Source of the DNA: Marinilactibacillus kalidii
Lineage (GTDB): Bacteria; Bacillota; Bacilli; Lactobacillales; Carnobacteriaceae_A
Direction: 5' to 3'
DNA: 48,172 nucleotides
NCBI RefSeq assembly: GCF_017599325.1
Contig: NZ_JAGFVM010000013.1
Span: forward strand, 1 to 48,172
Shown here: piece by piece, positions 1 through 7,289 of the stretch
Numbering within the stretch: position 1 is the first letter of the stretch
Layout of the letters: every line of letters starts with the position of its first letter
Program-made: the position numbers and the translations under genes
The notes under the pieces: generated by a model
Told to the model about the DNA's origin: nothing
What the model saw: the letters and a program-made list of their open reading frames with translations, nothing else
Database searches by the model: none

Positions 1-94
1 CTCACGGCGGACACCCTTGTCATTCGCTAACAGTTCCTACTGCCAAGTCTGTAGTGGACTTTCACCACCAAGTTGTCGCCCATGTCGGGCGCAC
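1..94 (-). mobile_element. Group II intron (class C-like), 5' end only
   Basis: Read on the minus strand, the sequence starts GTGCGCCCGACATGGGCG at position 94 and continues with GGTGGTGAAAGTCC, GGCAGTAGG, CTGTTAGCGAATGACAAGGG and TGTCCGCCGTGAG. This order matches the start of domain I of bacterial group II introns, in particular the class C ribozymes such as the Oceanobacillus iheyensis intron. The predicted 5' splice site is between positions 95 and 94. The intron lies directly after the murC terminator hairpin, the usual target of class C introns. The rest of the ribozyme and any reverse transcriptase gene would lie left of the window, so completeness is unknown. The class assignment is from memory of the family, not a search. 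Confidence 0.8.
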
Positions 95-97
95 ATA

Positions 98-130
98 AAA
101 AAAACTATCTCCACGGAGATAGTTTTCTTT
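98..130 (-). terminator. murC terminator, next to intron insertion site
   Basis: A perfect 12-bp inverted repeat (101-112 with 115-126) gives a strong hairpin. On the minus strand it is followed by eight T residues, a classic intrinsic terminator just after the murC stop. The intron 5' end begins a few bases past the T tract. Confidence 0.85.
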
Positions 131-135
131 AAACC

Positions 136-1464
136 TTAGTATTGCGCTTTAGATTGGCTTAGTAGTGACTCAAAAGCATGTTCAAATTTCTCAACATCCC
201 CTGCGCCCATGAAGACAAATACCGATCCTCTGTGTTTTAAGAGCGGCGACATATCTTCTTCACTTACAACAGCTAATCCTTTTTCAATTTTATTCAAGAG
301 ATCATCGATTGTAATATCTCCTGACTGTTCACGTGCAGAAGTAAAAATTTCACATAAATAAACAAAATCTGCAAGATCCAGTGACTCACCAAAATCGCTC
401 AACAATGCAACGGTTCTAGTAAAAGTATGCGGTTGAAATACTGCTACAATTTCCTTGTCAGGATATTTTTGACGAGCAGCATCTAATGTCGCTTTGATTT
501 CTGCGGGGTGATGCGCGTAATCATCAATAATAACCGTGTCCATTACTTGTTTTTCGGTGAATCTTCTTTTGACACCGTTAAACGTTTTTAATCGTTCAGT
601 AACTTTTTCTTGATTAACGCCTTCATAATGGCAAAAAGCAATAACGCCTAATGCATTTTGAATATTGTGGTTTCCGTATGAAGGAATAGAGAATTGCCCG
701 TAAAAGTCTCCTCTCACATAAACATCAAATGAAGAACCTTCTGTAGAACGCACAATATTCTTAGCCTGGAAATCATTATTATCTTCGAAACCATAGAAAA
801 CGACCGGTACAGAAACCTGCAAATTTTGCAAACGCTCATCATCACCACACGCAAAAACAGCTTTCTTGATCTGAGAAGCAAAGTTCGTGAAAGCATTCTC
901 TACGTCTTCCACACTAGTATAATAATCAGGGTGGTCATAATCTATATTGGTAATTAACGCATAGTCTGTTTTGTAAGCTAAAAAATGTCTGCGATATTCA
1001 CAAGCTTCTAATACAAAGTATTCCGCATCTTCTACACCACTACCAGTACCGTCTCCGATAAGATAACTCGTTTTTTCAATACCACTTAATACATGAGCTA
1101 ACAAGCCTGTAGTACTTGTTTTACCATGTGAGCCTGTAATAGCTACACTTGTAAATTGGTTACTGAATTCACCAAGGAAGTCGTGGTATCTCTCCACCTT
1201 TAAACCCATTTCATTCGCACGAACAATTTCTTCGTGTGTGTCTGGGAAGGCATTTCCAGCAATTACTACCATATTTTCTTTAATATTATCTGCATCAAAT
1301 ACATAAATAGGAATTTGTGCAATTTCTAAATTTTCTTGAGTAAAAAAGTACTTATTGACATCTGATCCTTGAACTGTATATCCTTTGTCGTGAAGAATCA
1401 ATGCTAATGCACTCATACCTGATCCTTTGATACCGACAAAATGATAAATCATCGTTTGATCCAT
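136..1464 (-). CDS. murC: UDP-N-acetylmuramate--L-alanine ligase
   Basis: MurC joins L-alanine to UDP-MurNAc in the cytoplasm using ATP, the first step of the peptidoglycan stem peptide. The 442-residue product has the usual family length. The N-terminal Rossmann motif ([11 protein letters not shown], about 10-20) is followed by the ATP-binding loop [12 protein letters not shown] (108-119), the NIDYDHPD segment (about 173-180) and IDDYAHHP (313-320), all Mur ligase hallmarks. The ATG start has GGAGG seven bases upstream. The 139-base gap to the gene before it contains an AT-rich stretch that could hold a weak promoter. Gene order sftA-like then murC is the same as in B. subtilis. Confidence 0.97.
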   Translation of the reverse strand: MDQTMIYHFVGIKGSGMSALALILHDKGYTVQGSDVNKYFFTQENLEIAQIPIYVFDADNIKENMVVIAGNAFPDTHEEIVRANEMGLKVERYHDFLGEFSNQFTSVAITGSHGKTSTTGLLAHVLSGIEKTSYLIGDGTGSGVEDAEYFVLEACEYRRHFLAYKTDYALITNIDYDHPDYYTSVEDVENAFTNFASQIKKAVFACGDDERLQNLQVSVPVVFYGFEDNNDFQAKNIVRSTEGSSFDVYVRGDFYGQFSIPSYGNHNIQNALGVIAFCHYEGVNQEKVTERLKTFNGVKRRFTEKQVMDTVIIDDYAHHPAEIKATLDAARQKYPDKEIVAVFQPHTFTRTVALLSDFGESLDLADFVYLCEIFTSAREQSGDITIDDLLNKIEKGLAVVSEEDMSPLLKHRGSVFVFMGAGDVEKFEHAFESLLSQSKAQY

Positions 1465-1603
1465 TAAAAGTCCTCCAAAATTCTACTTCACCATTGATTA
1501 TCGCGCCTTTTACCGCTTTTGAAAAAACATCACGTAACGATTTTATACTATAATGCAAATCATGATAAAAATCTAGTATCAAACGCTCTAATCTAATGAG
1601 ACT

Positions 1604-2242
1604 TCATTCATTTTCATCTGAAAAAAAGCCAGGTATATTTCTTTTTGATGCATTAGCACCTAGTTGTTCTTCTTGAATAATATTCATAAGCGAACGATGC
1701 AGTCGCATTCGTTTCTTTTCATCTTGTTTATTTTCAGTCTTAAAAGTCTGTGTGAATTCTTTCTTATCAGGAGATCCTGTTTCTTTCGAATGGTGCTCTT
1801 GTTTGTCCCAAAAAGAGGTTATTTCTTCTGTTACATATTCTTCAAAAAGAATAAAATCAAACGGTTCTTTCTTCAATGCTTCTGTTAATGCCGTATAGTC
1901 CCAAGTCTCCACAGATTTTTTCACTGGCTTTTTAAATCCATATATAGGAGAAGGAACTCTGCTCACTTCAAAAGGAGGCTCAATGTAGTGTTTCGTACGA
2001 TTTGGTGTATCAGTTATCTTTTTATCGTGAAGATATTCCTGAAATCCTTTTTCGACTTCAGCTCTACTTCGAATTTGATTCGGAAGCGAGTGTGTACGAT
2101 CTTCATTGAAGATTTGCTGTTCATCATTCTCACTCTTATGCTCATTCTTATTTTCAAGATTTGACTTCAATCGGTTCGTTGATGTATGCGAAGAGTGATG
2201 TTTAGCATGTTTCATAAAACTTGGTCCATTATATTCTCCCAC
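1604..2242 (-). CDS. SftA-like N-terminal protein lacking the FtsK motor
   Basis: This 212-residue hydrophilic protein sits between ytpR and murC, exactly where B. subtilis carries sftA (ytpS), a soluble FtsK/SpoIIIE-type DNA translocase. It has a segment VPSPIYGFKKP (about 96-106) resembling the linker motif of SftA-type proteins, but no Walker A or B motif, no FtsK motor and no winged-helix tail. No further FtsK-like sequence is present before murC. The GTG start has AGGAGG seven bases upstream, so the gene looks expressed and not simply wrecked. Most of the chain is low-complexity and charged. It may be a truncated remnant or a shortened protein with a retained binding role; the homology rests on position and one motif. 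Confidence 0.6.
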   Translation of the reverse strand: MGEYNGPSFMKHAKHHSSHTSTNRLKSNLENKNEHKSENDEQQIFNEDRTHSLPNQIRSRAEVEKGFQEYLHDKKITDTPNRTKHYIEPPFEVSRVPSPIYGFKKPVKKSVETWDYTALTEALKKEPFDFILFEEYVTEEITSFWDKQEHHSKETGSPDKKEFTQTFKTENKQDEKKRMRLHRSLMNIIQEEQLGANASKRNIPGFFSDENE

Positions 2243-2284
2243 TACGCTTCCTCCTCTCTAATTTGACATCGATCAATCAAATGA

Positions 2285-2896
2285 TTAACGGTTTAACTCA
2301 AATCTGCTACCAGTCTCTTCTGTTTCATCAAGTACCAAAATACCGATTGATACTTGGTCTAAGTTTAATTCTTTGGCAGAGCAGATCATTCCACTACTTT
2401 TTGTTCCTCTTAGTTCCCCAGGCCAAATAACAAGACCGTCCGGCATAATTGCTCCTGGCTTAGCGACAACGACTTTTTGATTCTCTGCAATATTAGCAGC
2501 ACCACAAACGATTTGGACAACTTCCCCGTTGTCTATTTCAGTTTGTGTGATATTCAAATGGTCCGAGTCTGCCATCGGCTTACATTCTTTGACATGTCCC
2601 ACCACAAATTTCGGTGATGGATCAGCAACAAGCTCGTCTGACCAACCATTTTGTTTGATTTGTTGATTTAATGTGTCGACTTCTTGCTCACTCAACGTAA
2701 CAGGTCCATTATTTTTCAAGTCTAGTAATTCTGAAACTTCAAAAAAATTGAAACCTACAGTATCTCCATTATCTTTAGAAACGATTTTCGTGATATTTCC
2801 TTTTCTTTCAGTAATTTGATTATCGATTGAGCATTTTGCCAGTTGAATCATTAATATATCATTGAGTCCTTTGTTATTGTAACTTGTGATTAGCAT
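2285..2896 (-). CDS. ytpR: YtpR family tRNA-binding domain protein
   Basis: The 203-residue protein resembles YtpR. It has an N-terminal domain of about 90 residues followed by an OB-fold tRNA-binding domain of the type found at the N-terminus of the phenylalanyl-tRNA synthetase beta chain (starting near FVVGHVKECKPMADSDHLN, and including VQIVCGAANI and KSSGMICSAKEL). The family binds tRNA, but its exact cellular role is unsettled. The ATG start has AAGGAG at good spacing. It lies 30 bases after pepA, probably in the same transcript, and ahead of the sftA-like gene and murC, as in B. subtilis. Confidence 0.93.
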   Translation of the reverse strand: MLITSYNNKGLNDILMIQLAKCSIDNQITERKGNITKIVSKDNGDTVGFNFFEVSELLDLKNNGPVTLSEQEVDTLNQQIKQNGWSDELVADPSPKFVVGHVKECKPMADSDHLNITQTEIDNGEVVQIVCGAANIAENQKVVVAKPGAIMPDGLVIWPGELRGTKSSGMICSAKELNLDQVSIGILVLDETEETGSRFELNR

Positions 2897-2926
2897 ATTG
2901 TTCTCCTTCTACGGTGGTTGTCTTTT

Positions 2927-3997
2927 TTATTTTATTTTCAAAGTATCTAATGTCGACTGATCAAGTGTACGAATAATTTGCGTCACCATTTCTTTTGCTG
3001 CTTCAAAATCTTCAATATTAAACAAGGTTTGATGTGTATGAATATATCTCGCACATACCCCAATAACGGCACTTGGAATACCGTGATTCATTTGATGAGC
3101 AGCTCCAGCGTCAGTTCCACCTTTTGAGATGAAGTATTGGTATGGAATATTGTTGGTTTCCGCAGTATCTAACAAGAAATCACGCATCTCTTTAGAAAGG
3201 ATCATACCTGGGTCTTGTATACGCATCAAGAAACCTTCTCCAAGTTTACCAAAAGCATCTGGTCCTCCAGTAACATCGTTTGCTGGAGAACAGTCGACGG
3301 CAATAAATACATCTGGATCAAATTTTGTTACGGCTCCTTTTGTCCCTCTTAAGCCAACTTCTTCTTGAACATTTGCACCAGCAATCAAGGTATTTGGGAG
3401 TGACTCATTTTCTACTTCTTTGAGCGCATCTAATACAACGGCTACACCATAACGATTATCCCAAGCTTTTCCTAAAATGGTTTTACCGTTAGCCATTTTT
3501 ACTGTTTCTACTTGGGGAACTATTGCATCTCCTGGCCTAACACCATAAGATAATGCTTCTTCTTTAGAATCAAAACCAGCGTCAAAGTGAATGTCTTCTA
3601 CACTAAGTGAACTAGCGCCTTTCCCTTTCAGCAAGTGCGGTGGAACGGATGAAGAGACAACAGGGTAATCTCCTATACTCGTTTGTAACGTAAATCGCTG
3701 CGCAGAAACGACGTAAGGATTCCAGCCTCCTAAAGGAACAACTTTAAACAGACCTTTCTCAGTAATTGTAGCAACCATAAAGCCGACTTCATCCATGTGT
3801 GCTGCAACCATCAATTTAGGTGCTTCTTTCTTTTGGGATTCTTTAATACCAAAAATACCACCAAGTCCGTCTACTTCAACACGATCAACTAAAGGGGTCA
3901 TTTCTTCTCTCATATACTGTCTTACAGCATGTTCAAATCCACTTGTACCTTGTAATTCTGTAACTTTTTTTATTCGTTCGAATGTTTGATTATCCAT
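2927..3997 (-). CDS. pepA: M42 family glutamyl aminopeptidase
   Basis: PepA (YtoP in Bacillus) is a cytoplasmic metallo-aminopeptidase that removes N-terminal acidic residues from peptides. At 356 residues it has the family length. Metal-ligand and catalytic regions are visible: AHMDEVGF (His67, Asp69), AWDNRYG (Asp180), QEEVGLRG (Glu212-213), VDCSP (Asp235) and the C-terminal IHTHQTLF region. The ATG start matches the family N-terminus (QGTSGFE follows at 16-22), and an in-frame stop three codons upstream rules out a longer start. The Shine-Dalgarno sequence is oddly 28 bases from the ATG, with a hairpin between them (described separately). Confidence 0.95.
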   Translation of the reverse strand: MDNQTFERIKKVTELQGTSGFEHAVRQYMREEMTPLVDRVEVDGLGGIFGIKESQKKEAPKLMVAAHMDEVGFMVATITEKGLFKVVPLGGWNPYVVSAQRFTLQTSIGDYPVVSSSVPPHLLKGKGASSLSVEDIHFDAGFDSKEEALSYGVRPGDAIVPQVETVKMANGKTILGKAWDNRYGVAVVLDALKEVENESLPNTLIAGANVQEEVGLRGTKGAVTKFDPDVFIAVDCSPANDVTGGPDAFGKLGEGFLMRIQDPGMILSKEMRDFLLDTAETNNIPYQYFISKGGTDAGAAHQMNHGIPSAVIGVCARYIHTHQTLFNIEDFEAAKEMVTQIIRTLDQSTLDTLKIK

Positions 3998-4032
3998 TTT
4001 TATTTAGCCAGTGACCTATCTAGCTCCTCCTT
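3998..4032 (-). promoter_or_regulatory. Split Shine-Dalgarno/hairpin/start region of pepA
   Basis: The minus strand reads AAGGAGG (4032-4026), then a 20-base segment (4025-4006) that can fold into a 6-bp hairpin (AGCTAG with CTGGCT, one G-T pair, 8-base loop), then AAATAAAA and the ATG. Linear spacing is 28 bases, too long for normal initiation. With the hairpin folded, the spacing becomes 8 bases. A folded spacer of this kind is known from phage T4 gene 38; its use here is inferred. Confidence 0.55.
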
Positions 4033-4149
4033 CTCGATTCATTAAATATTTACATGTAAACCAGTGAAAACAATCCAGATAGGTACAAGATTGCAACGTT
4101 CATTTGGCGATTCTAGCTCATCAGTATTTTACCAAGAGCGATCTTTTCA

Positions 4150-4155
4150 ATTATA
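4150..4155 (-). promoter_or_regulatory. Candidate -10 of the pepA promoter
   Basis: The minus strand carries TGTGTATAAT, an extended -10 with a perfect TATAAT. No good -35 is seen 17 bases upstream. It would give a leader of roughly 140 bases before pepA. A 12-base palindrome, TTTACATGTAAA, also lies in this leader; I do not recognise a regulator for it. Confidence 0.4.
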
Positions 4156-4200
4156 CACAAAAAGCTGCTTCTTTTTAAGTCTCTTTCTTATATATTCTTA

Positions 4201-4229
4201 TTACACTCCTATACTATATATGTTAAAAT
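4201..4229 (+). promoter_or_regulatory. Sigma-A promoter of the YtzB-like gene
   Basis: TTACAC and TAAAAT are separated by 17 bases. The promoter faces the plus-strand gene at 4274 and is divergent from pepA. Confidence 0.6.
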
Positions 4230-4273
4230 GACTTAAGACTTTATTCAAGCAACTATAATCTGGAGGCTAGACA

Positions 4274-4612
4274 ATGGAGAACAAATTAAACCAAAAGCAA
4301 GCAACCTACTTATTAGGCGCATTAGGATTCATGGTTACTTTTTTATTAGGATTTTTCTTATACCCTAAAGTTTCAAAGAAACAAGCTATTCATGCAGATA
4401 CAATTCTAGAAGCAATCAAGGATCAGTTTCGAGAAGAAGGACCGATCGATGGTTCTTGGATCGAATTGACAAAAGTCCCTTGGAAAAAATTTGCTTATTC
4501 TACTGACGTTTATTATGGTGGTATCTCACGTTTAGAAGAAAACATTTTGGTCCAATATGAATTCATTGCAGATGCCTATACTGGTAGCTTAATTGATTTA
4601 TACAGAGTTTAA
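4274..4612 (+). CDS. Small membrane-anchored PepSY-like protein (YtzB-like)
   Basis: The 112-residue protein has one N-terminal membrane segment (about residues 12-31, ending in a KVSKK positive cluster) and a C-terminal part ending QYEFIADAYTGSLIDLYRV, which resembles a PepSY repeat. In B. subtilis the small PepSY protein YtzB is encoded next to ytoP (pepA), so the position supports that relation, though here the gene is divergent. PepSY domains are often proposed to bind or restrain peptidases, but no function can be assigned. GGAGG lies nine bases upstream of the ATG. The gene has its own promoter and a terminator shared with trmB. Confidence 0.75.
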   Translation: MENKLNQKQATYLLGALGFMVTFLLGFFLYPKVSKKQAIHADTILEAIKDQFREEGPIDGSWIELTKVPWKKFAYSTDVYYGGISRLEENILVQYEFIADAYTGSLIDLYRV

Positions 4613-4620
4613 AACTTTAT

Positions 4621-4666
4621 AAAAGCGTAACGAAAGCAGTTTGCTACATTCGTTACGCTTTTTTAT
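4621..4666. terminator. Bidirectional terminator between ytzB-like gene and trmB
   Basis: AAAAGCGTAACGAA (4621-4634) pairs perfectly with TTCGTTACGCTTTT (from 4649), followed by T-rich sequence on the plus strand. It also lies immediately after the trmB stop on the minus strand, so it can serve both converging genes. Confidence 0.85.
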
Positions 4667-4668
4667 TT

Positions 4669-5316
4669 TTATTCGTTGTTGGGAAAATAGGCTACTGTTT
4701 TATAGATGCGATTTCCTTTTTTCGAAAACTTTTCTTCGTACTCCGTCATAATATTCCCTTCAACATCACTGTTGTGAAGATCGAGATAGAGTTCTTTTAA
4801 AATCATTCCTTTTTCGGAAAAGCTAACTAAAGAATATTCGAAGAGACCTTGATTATCGGTTTTGAAGTGCAATTCTCCTTTTTCATCAAGAACCGTTTCG
4901 TAGCTTTCCAAAAAGCTTCTATAAGTTAATCTTCTTTTTTCGTGTCTGTTTTTTGGCCAAGGATCAGAAAACGTCAGATATATCCGATCTACTTCTCCTT
5001 TTTCAAAGTATGCTTTCAAATCTTGTGCATTCACTTGTAAAAGTTGTACGTTCGGTAACGCTTCTTCTATCTGCTTTTCTAAAGCAGATACAATCACACT
5101 CGTTTGCAATTCAATCCCTAAATAGTTGATGTCAGGGTTTTGCTTAGCCATTTCAATTAAAAATCTTCCTTTACCCATACCGATTTCCATATGCAACGGT
5201 TGTTTTTTCTCAAATCGCTCTTGCCATTTCCCTTTCCATTTATCTGGTTGGGCTACTACAAACTGTTGGTATTCTAATAATTTCTCTTCTGCTCCTGGTT
5301 TATTTCTTAAACGCAT
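4669..5316 (-). CDS. trmB: tRNA (guanine-N7)-methyltransferase
   Basis: TrmB methylates G46 in the variable loop of tRNAs using SAM. The sequence has the SAM-binding region [15 protein letters not shown] and the family signature [16 protein letters not shown]. An ATG at 5358 would add 14 residues, but the start at 5316 gives the classic N-terminus MRLRNKPGA and has TAAGGAGAGA directly upstream, so I chose it (215 residues). Its neighbour ytmP lies upstream, as in B. subtilis. Confidence 0.95.
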   Translation of the reverse strand: MRLRNKPGAEEKLLEYQQFVVAQPDKWKGKWQERFEKKQPLHMEIGMGKGRFLIEMAKQNPDINYLGIELQTSVIVSALEKQIEEALPNVQLLQVNAQDLKAYFEKGEVDRIYLTFSDPWPKNRHEKRRLTYRSFLESYETVLDEKGELHFKTDNQGLFEYSLVSFSEKGMILKELYLDLHNSDVEGNIMTEYEEKFSKKGNRIYKTVAYFPNNE

Positions 5317-5423
5317 AAACTCTCTCCTTAACGTAAAAACAGGGACAGATCCATTCAAGATTGTCTGACCCTCTCATTCCACTTATAATATAGTCCAATA
5401 ATAATTGCTAAATCATTCATACC

Positions 5424-6200
5424 TCAAATTAATTGATCGATTTTGATAATTGAATTGTTCATTTTGATATACTGCCCTTTACGATGGGCATCTTTTACAT
5501 CTATGAGTAAAGTCATAATGACATACCATTGTATACGCGTCATAAAAGAGGTTGTAATTTCATGTTCGTAGTCAACTAACCAGTTATCCCACTGCTCTTT
5601 GTCGATATATCGACTAAACAATTGGCCTATATCATAAGCCAAATCAGCAAGGACAGCTGAATCCCAATCCACTAAATAGAGCTCATCTTCTTCAGAAAGT
5701 AGCCAGTTTTTCCTCGAGACGTCGCCATGGCATACCGTCACTTCAGAATCTTTGATAATATCTAGTTTCGTAACATTCACCCACTCTAGTGCTTTTTTAA
5801 GCTGTGGATGTTCTACTAGATCACCTGATAAATTCTCTTGATACTCGGCTAGCAAGTCTTGCGGTGTAATTGATTTTCCACCCATTCGTTGAAGCATTCT
5901 TTTCAAACTTTGAGAACGATGAACTTTTTTAAGTATATTGGCTACTCTTGGAGAAAGCATTTCATCTTTAAATAAATTCCGACCATTGCACCACTCTTGT
6001 GCTGTTAAAACGTCGCCGTTTCCGATTCTTTTGGTCCATATCAATCTAGGAGAAATCCCTTCTAACGAAAGTGCCGCTAAAAAAGGCGATGAATTTCGTT
6101 TAAGAAATAGTTTTTCCTCATTTTTTGTCCCCATATAAGCTTGACCAGTGTCCCCACCGATAGGATGAAGTTTCCACCCCGTTTCTCTCTCTAACTCCAT
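5424..6200 (-). CDS. ytmP: YtmP-like aminoglycoside phosphotransferase-fold kinase
   Basis: The product belongs to the choline kinase/aminoglycoside phosphotransferase (APH) fold. The catalytic loop CHGDVSRKNWLL and the metal-binding segment YLVDWDSAVLADLAYDIGQL are intact, so it is probably an active small-molecule kinase of unknown substrate. The pair ytmP-trmB is conserved in Bacillus. A GTG two codons upstream (6206) is only four bases from the AAGGA, whereas the ATG at 6200 is ten bases away with a better start codon, so I chose the ATG. A strong promoter lies upstream (6262-6290). Confidence 0.85.
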   Translation of the reverse strand: MELERETGWKLHPIGGDTGQAYMGTKNEEKLFLKRNSSPFLAALSLEGISPRLIWTKRIGNGDVLTAQEWCNGRNLFKDEMLSPRVANILKKVHRSQSLKRMLQRMGGKSITPQDLLAEYQENLSGDLVEHPQLKKALEWVNVTKLDIIKDSEVTVCHGDVSRKNWLLSEEDELYLVDWDSAVLADLAYDIGQLFSRYIDKEQWDNWLVDYEHEITTSFMTRIQWYVIMTLLIDVKDAHRKGQYIKMNNSIIKIDQLI

Positions 6201-6261
6201 ATCCACTCAATCCTTTTACACATATTCGTCCGTCCATCTTCCCGATACCATTGTCTATTCT

Positions 6262-6290
6262 ATTGTAGGAAGAAATAGCCTACTCGTCAA
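6262..6290 (-). promoter_or_regulatory. Sigma-A promoter of ytmP
   Basis: On the minus strand TTGACG and TACAAT are separated by exactly 17 bases. It lies about 60-90 bases upstream of ytmP. Confidence 0.7.
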
Positions 6291-6328
6291 GCGGATAGAT
6301 GTTCTTTTTGCACAATAATCCTTTCTTT

Positions 6329-6351
6329 CATTAGAAAAAGGATTCATCCAC
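6329..6351. repeat. Imperfect inverted repeat upstream of ytmP promoter
   Basis: AATCCTTTCT and AGAAAAAGGATT can pair to form a short hairpin. The arms are nearly the same sequence as those of the hairpin at 6383-6414, so arms of the two hairpins could also pair with each other. Confidence 0.45.
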
Positions 6352-6382
6352 TCCATGAATAGGCTTTTCTTATCAGTAAGTT

Positions 6383-6414
6383 GAAGAAAGGATTAGACAG
6401 TCTAATCCTTTCTT
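6383..6414 (-). terminator. Probable dat terminator hairpin
   Basis: A near-perfect 16-bp inverted repeat (GAAGAAAGGATTAGAC with its complement) overlaps the dat stop codon. The T-rich part is within the stem and no long T tract follows, so termination is likely but not certain. Confidence 0.55.
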
Positions 6415-7268
6415 CAGATTTCCCCACATGTTTCTTCAATTTTAATTTTAAAAGCGTCTGCTAGTTTAGCCGTTATTTTTCCACGCTTCCCGCCATTGAC
6501 AGTCTCTCCATCTATCGTATGGATAGGCATAACTTCAATTGTCGTACTAGAACAGAAAACTTCATCCGCGTCTTTTAATTGCGCTAATGTGAATGGTTCT
6601 TCTTTAACTTCTATTCCTAATTCTTTTGCACAGGCTAGCCAAACGATTTTTGTAACACCTGGTAAGATTAAATGACCATCAGGATGTGTATAAATGACAT
6701 CATCTTTAACAATCGCTACGTTAGAGGCTGAACATTCTGTCACGATACCATCACGATGCAAAATGGCTTCCTCAGCATTATTTTTATGTGCTTCGTGCTT
6801 AGCCATAATATTTCCGAGCAAACTAATCGATTTAATATCACATTTCAACCATCTAATATCTGGTTCTGTGATCGTTGTAATACCCGTTTCAATCTTATGG
6901 GCATCTCTAGGGACAGTGGTGACTGTTCCTGTAATAGTAGGGAGTACGCTCATATCAGGATACACGTGATTTCTTGGAGAAGCAATCCCTCTTGTTGCTT
7001 GCAGATATAAATTACCTGTTTGAATATCGCTTTCATTCAATAATCGAGTCATCAATGTTTTCATTTCTTCTTTAGTTTGAGGAATCTTCATTTCGATTTT
7101 GTCCGCACTTGAATATAGACGGTCGACATGCTCATCTAAACCAAAAAAATAACCATTGTAGGCTCTCACAACTTCGTAAATCCCATCGCCAAACTGGTAG
7201 CCTCTATCTTCAGGATCTATTCTCACTTCTTCTCGATCAACAATTTGGTTATTCCAGATTACTTTCAT
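6414..7268 (-). CDS. dat: D-amino-acid aminotransferase
   Basis: This class IV, PLP-dependent transaminase interconverts D-alanine and D-glutamate with their keto acids and supplies D-glutamate for peptidoglycan. The N-terminal block YQFGDGIYEVVR, the PLP-lysine context CDIKSISLLGN (Lys near 146), and the cofactor-binding segments ECSASNVAIV and SSTTIEVMPI are present. Length (284 residues) fits the family. It starts 21 bases after ecsB, probably as the third gene of an ecsA-ecsB-dat transcript, and ends in a hairpin. Confidence 0.95.
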   Translation of the reverse strand: MKVIWNNQIVDREEVRIDPEDRGYQFGDGIYEVVRAYNGYFFGLDEHVDRLYSSADKIEMKIPQTKEEMKTLMTRLLNESDIQTGNLYLQATRGIASPRNHVYPDMSVLPTITGTVTTVPRDAHKIETGITTITEPDIRWLKCDIKSISLLGNIMAKHEAHKNNAEEAILHRDGIVTECSASNVAIVKDDVIYTHPDGHLILPGVTKIVWLACAKELGIEVKEEPFTLAQLKDADEVFCSSTTIEVMPIHTIDGETVNGGKRGKITAKLADAFKIKIEETCGEI

Positions 7269-7289
7269 GTCTTTTCCTCACTTCTTAAA

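Noticed and set aside
1352-1582. Open frame downstream of and in frame with the stop of the SftA-like gene, suggesting a read-through continuation
   Set aside because: Its translation resembles no part of an FtsK motor and runs into the murC coding region in another frame; the open frame looks like chance.
4049-4062. Palindrome TTTACATGTAAA upstream of pepA as a metal-repressor operator
   Set aside because: It resembles a copper-repressor box only loosely (the two-base centre is missing), and no related gene is near.
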